From assembly GCA_016720775.1 (NCBI GenBank), contig JADKJX010000001.1, forward strand, positions 806,001 to 870,000: 64,000 nucleotides of DNA, written 5' to 3'. Both the position numbers and the translations under genes were made by a program. Below, in pieces: positions 35,079 to 43,259 of the stretch. The stretch is from Chitinophagaceae bacterium. Lineage in GTDB: Bacteria > Bacteroidota > Bacteroidia > Chitinophagales > Chitinophagaceae. How positions within the stretch are numbered: position 1 is the first letter of the stretch; each line of letters starts with the position of its first letter. The notes beneath the pieces were generated by a model. That model was not told where the DNA came from. It made no database searches and saw only the letters and a list, made by a program, of their open reading frames with translations.

Positions 35079-36155
35079 ATGTGGAGTTTAAATAACATAA
35101 CAGGCATCATTCACGACTGGCTGTATCAAACATTTAGTCCAACCTGGGCATTGACCTTTGAGATGGTCATTGCCGGCGTTGCTGTGATCGGTTTGTTCGC
35201 TGTGTTGGGGTTGATATTAGTGATCATGGAAAGAAAAGTCTCCGCATGGATACAGATACGGTTGGGCCCCAATCGTGTCGGTCCCAAAGGAATGCTTCAA
35301 TCGCTGGCCGATACACTGAAGCTGTTGGTGAAAGAAGGATTGACTCCGGGCGGTGCAGATAAATTCTTATTCAACCTGGCGCCAATCATTGCAATGATTG
35401 TTGCCATGCTGTTGATGGCACCGATAGCATTTGCAAAAGATTTTCAACTGTGGGACCTGAATATCGGCGTATTGTACGTGTCGGCTGTTTCGTCCATCAT
35501 GGTCATAAGTATTTTAATGGCCGGCTGGGCAAGTAATAATAAATATTCATTGATGGGAGCCATGAGAAGCGGTGCACAGATCGTGAGCTATGAATTGTCT
35601 GCCGGCTTATCCATTCTTAGCATCGTTGTATTAACCGGCAGTTTAAATATTTCAGACATCATTTATTCGCAGGCCGATGGCTGGTGGATATTCAAAGGAC
35701 ATATCCCGGTGATCATTTCATTTGTGATCTTCATCATTGCGGTAACAGCCGAAACAAACCGGGCACCTTTTGACCTGGCAGAAGCAGAATCAGAATTAAC
35801 CGCTGGTTTTCATACGGAATATTCGGGAATGAAATTCGCCCTGTTCTTTTTAGCGGAGTACGTGAATGTATTTATTGTATGTGCCATTGGCGCCACCTTG
35901 TTCTTAGGTGGATGGATGCCGTTTCATATCGGAAACTGGGAGGGTTTCAATCACGTGATGGATTATATTCCATCCAGCATCTGGTTCTTTGGAAAAACAT
36001 TCTTCCTCATCTTTGTGATCATGTGGTTCCGGTGGACCTTTCCCCGGTTGCGCATTGATCAGTTATTGAATTTAGAATGGAAATATTTATTGCCGATAAG
36101 TATGTTTAATTTATTATTGGTAACCGTGATAGCGATATTGGGGTGGCATTTTTAG
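35079..36155 (+). CDS. nuoH: NADH-quinone oxidoreductase subunit H
   Basis: 358 residues, about eight membrane segments. ILVIMERKVSAWIQIRLGPNR, GPKGMLQSLADTLKLLVKE and the quinone-channel loop AETNRAPFDLAEAESELTAG are diagnostic. The start is set at MWSLNNITGI; 18 codons further upstream are translated from the AACAAGGA repeat. It follows nuoD directly, where nuoE, nuoF and nuoG normally lie. Confidence 0.95.
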   Translation: MWSLNNITGIIHDWLYQTFSPTWALTFEMVIAGVAVIGLFAVLGLILVIMERKVSAWIQIRLGPNRVGPKGMLQSLADTLKLLVKEGLTPGGADKFLFNLAPIIAMIVAMLLMAPIAFAKDFQLWDLNIGVLYVSAVSSIMVISILMAGWASNNKYSLMGAMRSGAQIVSYELSAGLSILSIVVLTGSLNISDIIYSQADGWWIFKGHIPVIISFVIFIIAVTAETNRAPFDLAEAESELTAGFHTEYSGMKFALFFLAEYVNVFIVCAIGATLFLGGWMPFHIGNWEGFNHVMDYIPSSIWFFGKTFFLIFVIMWFRWTFPRLRIDQLLNLEWKYLLPISMFNLLLVTVIAILGWHF

Positions 36156-36313
36156 GCCCCCTCTATCCCCCGAAGGGGGAGGAAAAGTAGGAGATTGAAG
36201 CGAAGATTATGAGTTAATTCTATCTTTTAATAAGAATAGTAATTTCTGGAAAATGAGCGATGATATAAAATATAAAGAATCTTCTTCACTCCCCTTCGGG
36301 GGGCGGGGGGGCT
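36155..36313. repeat. Inverted repeat pair in the nuoH/nuoI spacer
   Basis: Left arm begins at the nuoH stop and includes the hairpin TCCCCCGAAGGGGGA (36166-36180). Right arm CTCCCCTTCGGGGGGCGGGG continues to about 36313 and lies in the nuoI N-terminal reading frame. Confidence 0.8.
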
Positions 36314-36781
36314 ATAAAATACATAAAAGATGTTTTCAGCGGGATAAAGTCTCTGTTGGTTGGTATGCGGCGTACGGGTTATTATTTTACGCATCACAAA
36401 GAGATCATTACGCAGGAATATCCCGATAACAGGGATACGTTGAAATTACCTGAACGTTTTAAAGGCGAAGTGGTAATGCCCCATGATGAAAATAATGAGC
36501 ATCGTTGCACAGGCTGTACGGCCTGTGAGCTTGCTTGTCCGAATGGAACCATCAAAGTAGTTACCAAGTTTGATATTACACCCGAGGGCAAAAAGAAAAA
36601 AGCAATTGATAAACTGGTATATCATTTAGAACTCTGCACCATGTGCAATCTCTGTATCATCGCCTGTCCGTCGGATGCGATCGTGATGGCACAGACCTTT
36701 GAGCACAGTGTTTTTGACAGGGCAGAGCTAACCAAAATACTAAACAATCCAGGATCCAAGATCATGGATGGAGTAGAATAG
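36253..36781 (+). CDS. nuoI: NADH-quinone oxidoreductase subunit I (N-terminus disturbed by a repeat)
   Basis: The 8Fe-8S ferredoxin-like subunit, with HRCTGCTACELACPNG and CTMCNLCIIACPSDAI binding clusters N6a and N6b. Sequence that looks like NuoI (AIKYIKDVFSGIKSLLVGMR) begins at 36311, but no ATG or GTG is in frame ahead of it. The only ATG, at 36253, opens MSDDIKYKESSSLPFGGRG and needs one G removed from the poly-G tract at 36305-36311 to join it. So either the tract is miscounted, with a repeat-encoded N-terminal extension, or translation starts at the TTG at 36356 or ATG at 36365. The protein would be about 170 residues. Confidence 0.85.
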
Positions 36782-36782
36782 G

Positions 36783-36806
36783 GTTTGTAGTTTGAGGTTT
36801 ATGGTT
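36783..36806. repeat. GTTTG-type repeat in the nuoI/nuoJ spacer
   Basis: GTTTGTAGTTTGAGGTTTAT and GGTT, same unit as at 2304 and in mfd. Only a single arm is clear here. Confidence 0.6.
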
Positions 36807-36887
36807 GCTGGCATCCTGAGTGATAGGGAAGGATCTGTTGAAGGAATAGTAAAACTGAAATGAAATAATATAGCATACGTAAAAAAA

Positions 36888-37406
36888 ATGTCAGGATCAA
36901 CAGTCATATTTTATTTGCTTGCCGCACTTACATTAGTGAGTGGGTTGCTGGCTGTTACCACCCGGATGATCTTCCGGGCGGCGATCTATTTATTATTTTC
37001 TCTGATCGGTATTGCGGGGCTCTACTTCTGGATGCAGTATGAATTCATTGCGGCAGTGCAGATCGTGGTGTACGTGGGAGGTATTGTGGTACTCATCATC
37101 TTTTCAATTTTTCTTACGCAGCAGGCGGGGGATGAATTACCCAAACAGAAAATGGGAAGACAGTTGTTCTCTGCCCTGGCTGCTTTTTGCGGACTGGCCT
37201 TGGTAATGCTGCAGCTTTACAAGCACGATTTTATTAAAACAAGCAGCCCGGCCATTGAACCAACTGTGGCCAATATCGGTAACCAGATGCTGGGTGTGGA
37301 CAAAAGTGGATATGCGCTGCCATTTGAAGTGGTAAGTATCTTGTTGCTGGCCGCATTGATCGGCTGTATCGTAATTGCATTAAAAAGTAAACCCGAAACG
37401 AAGTGA
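36888..37406 (+). CDS. nuoJ: NADH-quinone oxidoreductase subunit J
   Basis: 172 residues, five membrane segments (ND6 family). RAAIYLLFSLIGIAGLYFWM and FIAAVQIVVYVGGIVVLIIFSIFL form the conserved third-helix region. The stop TGA overlaps the nuoK GTG start (GTGA at 37403-37406), so the two are translationally coupled. Confidence 0.95.
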   Translation: MSGSTVIFYLLAALTLVSGLLAVTTRMIFRAAIYLLFSLIGIAGLYFWMQYEFIAAVQIVVYVGGIVVLIIFSIFLTQQAGDELPKQKMGRQLFSALAAFCGLALVMLQLYKHDFIKTSSPAIEPTVANIGNQMLGVDKSGYALPFEVVSILLLAALIGCIVIALKSKPETK

Positions 37407-37717
37407 TTGAACCCGGACTATATCATTTGTTATTCATCAGCGCCGCACTCTTCTTTATTGGTGTGTATGGTTTCTTTACAAGAAGAAACCTGGTTACGAT
37501 GCTCATGAGCGTGGAACTGATACTGAACAGCGTGAACCTGAATTTCATTGCATTCAACAAATACCTGTGGCCGAATAAACTTGACGGGGTTTTCTTTACG
37601 ATTTTTATTATCGCCATTGCTGCTGCAGAAGCTGCCGTGGCCATTGCGATAATCATAAATCTTTACCGCAGTCACCATTCTATTGATGTGGAGAATGCGG
37701 AGGAGATGAAATTTTAG
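37403..37717 (+). CDS. nuoK: NADH-quinone oxidoreductase subunit K
   Basis: 104 residues, three membrane segments (ND4L family). It begins with GTG overlapping the nuoJ stop. FFTRRNLVTMLMSVELILNSVNLNF carries the key glutamate, and IIAIAAAEAAVAIAIIINLYR the second. Proton-channel subunit. Confidence 0.95.
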   Translation: MIEPGLYHLLFISAALFFIGVYGFFTRRNLVTMLMSVELILNSVNLNFIAFNKYLWPNKLDGVFFTIFIIAIAAAEAAVAIAIIINLYRSHHSIDVENAEEMKF

Positions 37718-37771
37718 TTCAGAGTTTAGGGGTTTAATAAAGCCCTGAACTCTAAACCCTGAACTCTAAAC
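37717..37771. repeat. Repeat pair in the nuoK/nuoL spacer
   Basis: Left arm GTTCAGAGTTTAGGGGTTTA (37717-37736). Right side carries CCTGAACTCTAAAC twice in tandem (37744-37771), the reverse complement type of the left arm. It begins at the nuoK stop and ends 7 bases before the nuoL ATG. Confidence 0.8.
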
Positions 37772-37778
37772 TTTGTAA

Positions 37779-39734
37779 ATGCCAAACGCAACCTACATAG
37801 CACTGATCCCTTTACTGCCACTGGCAGGATTCATCATGCTTGGGATATTCGGCAGGAAATATTTTAAGAATACCTCGGGTATTATTGGAACCACATTATT
37901 ACTTGTTTCAACAGGACTGGCATTATATACGGCGTACGGGTATTTCTTTGAATACGGTAAGGTAGATGGGGTTTACCAGAAACTGGTTCCGCTTAAATAT
38001 ACCTGGCTGGAATTTTCCCAAGGCGTTTCCATCGACATGGGCATCATCATCGATCCCATTTCTGTAATGATGCTGGTGGTGGTAACTTTTGTTTCACTGA
38101 TGGTGCATATCTACAGCCTGGGTTATATGAAAGGCGAAGAAAGGTTTCCCACCTATTATGCATTTCTCGGGCTCTTTACTTTTTCTATGCTTGGGCTGGT
38201 TGTTTCTTCCAATATTTTCCAGATATACATTTTCTGGGAACTGGTAGGCGTTTCTTCTTTCTTACTGATCGGGTATTATTACGACAAGCCAAGTGCTGTT
38301 GCTGCCTGTAAGAAAGCATTCATCGTAACAAGATTTGCCGATGTAGGATTTTTGATCGGCATATTGATGTTGTCATTCTATTCCGGTACACTGGATTTTA
38401 ATACATTGATTGCCACATTAACTTCTCCGGAATCTAACGGATATAAAACTGCAGCTGCTGCCTCCTTCATGGGTGTATCTGCTTTAACCTGGGGACTGGT
38501 ATTGGTATTTATCGGCGGTGCCGGAAAGAGTGCCATGTTCCCGCTGCATATCTGGCTGCCCGATGCTATGGAAGGCCCTACACCAGTTTCGGCATTGATA
38601 CATGCTGCAACGATGGTAGTGGCTGGTGTGTTTTTAGTAGCAAGATTGTTTCCGGTGTTTGCCATCTCATCTCCCGGTGCATTGAGCATTGTTGGTTATG
38701 TAGGCGCTGTCTCTGCAATGATCGCTGCGGTGATCGCCTGCACACAAACAGATATAAAAAGAGTGTTGGCATATTCCACCATGTCCCAGATCGGGTATAT
38801 GATGTTTGCATTGGGTGTTTCAAAATACGGCGGCGAAGAAGGATTGGGGTATACGGCTTCCATGTTCCATTTGTTTACACATGCCATGTTCAAAGCATTG
38901 CTGTTCCTGGGTGCTGGCGCTGTCATTCATTTTATTCACAGCAACGAAATGAAAGACATGGGTGGCTTACGGAAGTATCTACCCATCACCCATATCACTT
39001 TCTTAATTGCCTGCCTGGCTATTGCTGGGGTACCTCCTTTTGCAGGGTTCTTCAGTAAAGAAGAGATCTTGCTCGCTGCTTACCAGCATAACCCAACCAT
39101 TTACTGGATCGCATTGATCACTTCGGGATTGACAGCTTTTTATATGTTCCGGCTTTACTTCAGCATCTTTTGGAACAAGGATGCTTCTCCCTCTCCTCAA
39201 GGAGAGGGTCGGGGTGAGGTCCATCACGGCGAAGGCGGCTTTGCTATGATGATGCCTTTAGTACTTTTGGCCCTTGGTGCAGCTGCAGCAGGCTTTATCC
39301 CATTCGGGCATTTTGTTAGCTCCGATGGCAAGGCGCTGGAAAGTGAATTTCATTTACAGTTTTCCATCCTGCCCGTTGCTTTAGGATTGGCCGGCATTTT
39401 TACAGCGATGCTGCTGTATAAAAAACAGAATGATAAGCCGGATAAGATCGCTGCTTCACTCAGCGGTTTATACAAAGCGGCTTACCATAAATTCTATATT
39501 GATGAGGTATACCTGTTCATCACGCAGAAAATAATTTTCAATTTGATCGGAAGGCCGGCGGCATGGTTTGATAAGAACGTAGTAGATGGCCTGGTGAATT
39601 TAACGGGTAATACCACGCTGAAGATCTCGGAAGGCATTAAAAGAATTCAATCTGGTAAAGTACAGCAATATGCAATTTACTTTTTAGCAGGAGTAATTGG
39701 GCTGGCTTTGCTTTTTATTTATGTATGGAAATAA
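37779..39734 (+). CDS. nuoL: NADH-quinone oxidoreductase subunit L
   Basis: 651 residues, the distal antiporter-like subunit with the long lateral helix. FWELVGVSSFLLIGYYYDKP, HIWLPDAMEGPTPVSALIHA and FHLFTHAMFKALLFLGAGAV are conserved. Near residues 469-482 the sequence SPSPQGEGRGEVHHGEG is encoded by an inserted palindromic repeat (CCCTCTCCT and AGGAGAGGG at 39189-39208) that keeps the frame. It lies in a loop between membrane helices, where an insertion could be tolerated. Confidence 0.95.
   Translation: MPNATYIALIPLLPLAGFIMLGIFGRKYFKNTSGIIGTTLLLVSTGLALYTAYGYFFEYGKVDGVYQKLVPLKYTWLEFSQGVSIDMGIIIDPISVMMLVVVTFVSLMVHIYSLGYMKGEERFPTYYAFLGLFTFSMLGLVVSSNIFQIYIFWELVGVSSFLLIGYYYDKPSAVAACKKAFIVTRFADVGFLIGILMLSFYSGTLDFNTLIATLTSPESNGYKTAAAASFMGVSALTWGLVLVFIGGAGKSAMFPLHIWLPDAMEGPTPVSALIHAATMVVAGVFLVARLFPVFAISSPGALSIVGYVGAVSAMIAAVIACTQTDIKRVLAYSTMSQIGYMMFALGVSKYGGEEGLGYTASMFHLFTHAMFKALLFLGAGAVIHFIHSNEMKDMGGLRKYLPITHITFLIACLAIAGVPPFAGFFSKEEILLAAYQHNPTIYWIALITSGLTAFYMFRLYFSIFWNKDASPSPQGEGRGEVHHGEGGFAMMMPLVLLALGAAAAGFIPFGHFVSSDGKALESEFHLQFSILPVALGLAGIFTAMLLYKKQNDKPDKIAASLSGLYKAAYHKFYIDEVYLFITQKIIFNLIGRPAAWFDKNVVDGLVNLTGNTTLKISEGIKRIQSGKVQQYAIYFLAGVIGLALLFIYVWK
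39187..39224. repeat. Palindromic repeat inside nuoL
   Basis: CCCTCTCCT (39189-39197) pairs with AGGAGAGGG (39200-39208) with a two-base loop, followed by TCGGGGTGAGGTCC. It is in frame and encodes SPSPQGEGRGEV, a peptide style known from repeats of this sort in other bacteria. Confidence 0.8.
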
Positions 39735-39743
39735 AAAAATAGT

Positions 39744-39825
39744 GAACAAGAAACAAGGAATTTCGAATATCGAAGTATGCTTCTCCGATCATAATTCTGC
39801 ATTCCTTGTTCCTTGTTCGATATTC
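39744..39825. repeat. Inverted repeat pair in the nuoL/nuoM spacer (AACAAGGA family)
   Basis: Left arm GAACAAGAAACAAGGAAT (39744-39761) and right arm ATTCCTTGTTCCTTGTTC (39801-39818) plus GATATTC. The right arm is identical over 25 bases to 35049-35073 before nuoH. It ends two bases before the nuoM ATG. Confidence 0.9.
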
Positions 39826-39827
39826 AA

Positions 39828-41318
39828 ATGAACTTATTATTACTGATATTAACTCCTTTGCTCACGGCAGTAGCCGTATTGCTGATGCGCAATGCCACAC
39901 AGGTACGATGGGTTTCATTTATTGGCGCTGCTGTTCAACTGGTGCTTGCCTTTGCCTTGTTCTTTGCATTCCGCAATGAGCGCATGGCAGGCAATACAGC
40001 CGAAATGCTTTTTCAGATACAGTACAACTGGTTCCCGGCATGGCATATCAGTTTTCATTTAGGGGTAGATGGTATTTCTATAGCGATGATCTTATTGACG
40101 GCATTTGTTGTTATTGCCGGCGTACTGGTTTCATGGAACGTAGAGAAGATGACAAAGGAATTTTATTTCCTTCTTATATTATTAAGTCTTGGTGCGTATG
40201 GTTTTTTCATTTCACTCGACCTCTTCATTTTATTTTTCTTCCTGGAGATCGCTGTCATTCCAAAATACCTGCTCATTGGTATTTGGGGAAGCGGTAAAAA
40301 AGAATACAGTGCCAATAAACTGGCATTGATGCTGATGGGCGGATCGGCCCTGGTATTGGTGGGGCTATTGGGAATTTATTTCAACGCCCCGGAAAAGACA
40401 TTTGACCTGCTGACCCTTTCTAAAAGCTATATACCAGCCGAAGTGCAGCAAATATGTTTTCCATTGCTGTTTGTTGGCTTTGGTGTGTTCACTGCATTAT
40501 TTCCTTTTCATACCTGGGTTCCTGACGGTCACTCTTCGGCACCCACGGCCGGGTCCATGTTCCTCGCCGGAATTTCGATGAAGCTGGGAGGCTATGGCTG
40601 CTTACGGGTGGCTACTTATATATTACACGATGCGGCGAAGGATTATTCAACCATCATTATCGTACTTTCTGTTATTGCCATTTTATACGGCGCCTTTGCC
40701 ACCATGATGCAGAAGGATCTGAAGTACATCAATGCGTATTCATCCGTTAGTCATTGCGGGTTTGTGTTGCTGGGCATTGGCATGATGACAAAAACATCCA
40801 TGACCGGCGCTGTGATGCAAATGGTTTCACATGGGTTGATGACAGCCCTCTTCTTTGCTGTTATCGGCATGATATACGAACGTACACATACCAGGCAGGT
40901 AAATGAAATGGGTGGATTACTGAAGCGCATGCCTTTTATTGGTACGGTATTGTTTATTGTGGGCCTGTGTTCGCTGGGTTTACCCGGACTAAGTGGCTTC
41001 GTTGCAGAGATGACCGTGTTCATGGGATCCTGGGAAAGGCCGGATACATTCAGCCGGGTAGCAACCATCTTGTCCTGCCTGTCATTGGTGGTTACGGCTG
41101 TTTATATTTTGCGGGCTATTACAAAAACGGCCATGGGTCCGCTGAAAGAACAATTTGCAACATTGACTGATGCCAGGTGGAATGAAAAACTGGCTGCCAT
41201 TATCCTGGTCGTTGGCATCATTGCAATAGGTACGGCTCCGTTCTGGCTAAACGATCTTATAAACCCGGCAACAGAAATAATAAAACAACACCTGATGATA
41301 CCAACACCCATCGACTAA
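39828..41318 (+). CDS. nuoM: NADH-quinone oxidoreductase subunit M
   Basis: 496 residues, about 14 membrane segments, antiporter-like proton channel. FFLEIAVIPKYLLIGIWG, FPFHTWVPDGHSSAPTAGSM and YSSVSHCGFVLLGI are signature stretches, with the helix-5 glutamate in FLEIAVIP. The start is ATG 39828 (MNLLLLILTPLLTAV); an in-frame TTG 15 bases upstream belongs to the spacer repeat. Confidence 0.95.
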   Translation: MNLLLLILTPLLTAVAVLLMRNATQVRWVSFIGAAVQLVLAFALFFAFRNERMAGNTAEMLFQIQYNWFPAWHISFHLGVDGISIAMILLTAFVVIAGVLVSWNVEKMTKEFYFLLILLSLGAYGFFISLDLFILFFFLEIAVIPKYLLIGIWGSGKKEYSANKLALMLMGGSALVLVGLLGIYFNAPEKTFDLLTLSKSYIPAEVQQICFPLLFVGFGVFTALFPFHTWVPDGHSSAPTAGSMFLAGISMKLGGYGCLRVATYILHDAAKDYSTIIIVLSVIAILYGAFATMMQKDLKYINAYSSVSHCGFVLLGIGMMTKTSMTGAVMQMVSHGLMTALFFAVIGMIYERTHTRQVNEMGGLLKRMPFIGTVLFIVGLCSLGLPGLSGFVAEMTVFMGSWERPDTFSRVATILSCLSLVVTAVYILRAITKTAMGPLKEQFATLTDARWNEKLAAIILVVGIIAIGTAPFWLNDLINPATEIIKQHLMIPTPID

Positions 41319-41320
41319 GT

Positions 41321-42709
41321 ATGAATGAAATGCTGACGATAATGAAAAGTGAACTGCTGGTAACAGCCATCATCTTCCTGCTCCTCTTTGTTAAGCTGGG
41401 TAAGGGGATGAAGAATGAATCCATGCTGTTGCTGATACAGGTTTTATTGCTGCTGAATTTTATTGCAGGATTTTTCTTCAATACAGAAGGAATATTGTTC
41501 GACGGCATGTACCAGTCAACCTCCATGATCGTTTTGCAGAAGAATATCCTCAACCTGGGTGTGTATCTCATCTCTTTATTATTCAGCAGCTGGTTTAAAA
41601 GATCGGAACATATGCCGGAATTTTTCATGCTGATGCTATCGGCTTTGCTGGGTATGTTCTTCCTCATTTCCAGTGGTAATTTGCTGATGTTCTTTTTAGC
41701 GCTGGAACTTTCCACCATTCCCGTTGCAGCCATGGCCAATTTCGACCTGGATAAAAAACGTTCTTCCGAAGCAGCCATGAAGATGATATTAACTTCGGCC
41801 TTCTCTTCGGGCATTTTACTTTTTGGCATTTCACTCATCTATGGCGCAACCGGTACCATCAGTTTTTCAGAATTGCCGCAACACCTGGATGGAACCCCGT
41901 TGCAGGTATTGGCCTTTGTATTCCTGTTTGCTGCTTTTGCATTTAAATTATCCATTGTGCCATTCCATTTATGGACGGCAGATGTGTATGAAGGCGCACC
42001 CATGGCAACAACTTCTTTCTTGTCAGTGATATCCAAGGGGGCGGTTGCATTTATTTTTATTTCTACTTTGTACAAAGTGTTCCAGCCCATGCAGGGCACC
42101 TGGTATAATATGGTGATGATCCTTTCCATTGCCACCATGATCATCGGTAACCTGTTTGCATTGCGGCAGCAGAACATCAAGCGCTTTCTTGCTTTTTCTT
42201 CTATTGCACAGGTAGGTTTTATTTTGGTGGGTATCAGCAGCGGCGCCAAAGAAGGATTGTCTTCTGTTGTTTATTTTATCCTGATCTATATCTTTTCAAA
42301 CCTGGCAGCCTTTGGGGTGGCAACAGCTATTGAATCACAAACAGGCAAAGAAAATATTGACGACTGTAAAGGGCTTTACCAAACCAATCCATTCCTGAGC
42401 TGGGTGCTAGCATTGGCATTGTTCTCCCTGGCAGGGATTCCGCCAACGGCTGGTTTCTTTGGTAAATTATTTTTGCTTACTGCCGGTGCATCAACCGGAA
42501 GTTATTTCTTCATTACCATTGCGGCCCTCAATATGATCATTTCCCTGTATTATTACCTGCGGGTGATCCGGGCTGTGTTCATGGACAAGAATGAGCAACC
42601 GGTAGAGAAAATAAAGATCGATCTTTCAGCAAAACTGGGACTGACAATTTGTGCGGCGGGTATTGTACTGGTTGGACTGTTGAGCTGGATATATGATTAC
42701 ATTCAATAG
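41321..42709 (+). CDS. nuoN: NADH-quinone oxidoreductase subunit N
   Basis: 462 residues, antiporter-like proton channel. FFLALELSTIPVAAMANFD, FKLSIVPFHLWTADVYEGAP and LALFSLAGIPPTAGFFGKLF are typical of NuoN. It starts two bases after the nuoM stop with no spacer repeat, so translational coupling is likely. Last recognised nuo gene. Confidence 0.95.
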   Translation: MNEMLTIMKSELLVTAIIFLLLFVKLGKGMKNESMLLLIQVLLLLNFIAGFFFNTEGILFDGMYQSTSMIVLQKNILNLGVYLISLLFSSWFKRSEHMPEFFMLMLSALLGMFFLISSGNLLMFFLALELSTIPVAAMANFDLDKKRSSEAAMKMILTSAFSSGILLFGISLIYGATGTISFSELPQHLDGTPLQVLAFVFLFAAFAFKLSIVPFHLWTADVYEGAPMATTSFLSVISKGAVAFIFISTLYKVFQPMQGTWYNMVMILSIATMIIGNLFALRQQNIKRFLAFSSIAQVGFILVGISSGAKEGLSSVVYFILIYIFSNLAAFGVATAIESQTGKENIDDCKGLYQTNPFLSWVLALALFSLAGIPPTAGFFGKLFLLTAGASTGSYFFITIAALNMIISLYYYLRVIRAVFMDKNEQPVEKIKIDLSAKLGLTICAAGIVLVGLLSWIYDYIQ

Positions 42710-42726
42710 CTGACCTGATTTATTTT

Positions 42727-42794
42727 AAATTATAAATTTTAAATGTTGAATGACAGATAGTTTAATTCAAAATTTATAATTAAACATTCAAAAT
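42727..42794. repeat. AT-rich inverted repeat pair after nuoN
   Basis: Left arm contains AAATTATAAATTTTAAATG; right arm contains CAAAATTTATAATTAAACA, roughly reverse complementary. It lies between nuoN and the next gene and could fold in the transcript. Confidence 0.6.
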
Positions 42795-42802
42795 AACAGA
42801 AG

Positions 42803-43207
42803 ATGGCAATAAATAAGAATCACGAATTTGAAGAACTGGATGGCGTTAAGTGCGGCATCGTGGAGAAGAATGTTTCGCCGGAAAGGGTTGCCTTCATAAA
42901 AAAAATACTGGAGTACAATCACTTTACGGTTGTGGTGGTTCCCTCGCCACCACCGAAAGCTGCGCCGGTAGCGGTTGCAAAACCAGTTGAGGGAGAAATT
43001 GCACCGCCAGCACCAGTTCCCGAACCCATACCCGAGGGGCCTAAAACTTTTACCGTTGGCGTTTCCGATTATACCTTCAATACCATCAATGCTATTTACG
43101 GGCGGCTGCTTAAAACTCCTGACGGGCATGTGGTTACCATGGCTTACTGGCATCAAAAAGAAGCAGTGAGTCATGATGAGATCCCTTATTATGAAGATGT
43201 AAGCTAG
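42803..43207 (+). CDS. Uncharacterised protein with proline-rich linker
   Basis: 134 residues. Residues 1-49 (MAINKNHEFEELDGVKCGIV and following, with KKILEYNHFTVVVV) form one block, about 50-83 are a Pro/Ala/Val-rich linker (PPPKAAPVAVAKPVEGE, PPAPVPEPIPEGP), and the rest is a second block (TFTVGVSDYTFNTINAIYGR to EIPYYEDVS). I do not recognise the family. It follows nuoN on the same strand by 93 bases, with a repeat pair between. It is probably cytoplasmic, with no signal or membrane segment. Confidence 0.75.
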   Translation: MAINKNHEFEELDGVKCGIVEKNVSPERVAFIKKILEYNHFTVVVVPSPPPKAAPVAVAKPVEGEIAPPAPVPEPIPEGPKTFTVGVSDYTFNTINAIYGRLLKTPDGHVVTMAYWHQKEAVSHDEIPYYEDVS

Positions 43208-43233
43208 CCGTATTTTTATTTTAGGATAATTTT

Positions 43234-43241
43234 TAGTTTTG
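43234..43241 (+). promoter_or_regulatory. -7 promoter box before the thioredoxin-like pseudogene
   Basis: TAGTTTTG matches TAnnTTTG and lies 18 bases before the ATG at 43260. Confidence 0.4.
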
Positions 43242-43259
43242 GAAGAGTACTTTTCATCA

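Noticed and set aside
36356..36358. TTG as the natural start of nuoI
   Set aside because: NuoI-like residues extend at least 15 codons upstream to 36311, so this start would truncate conserved sequence.
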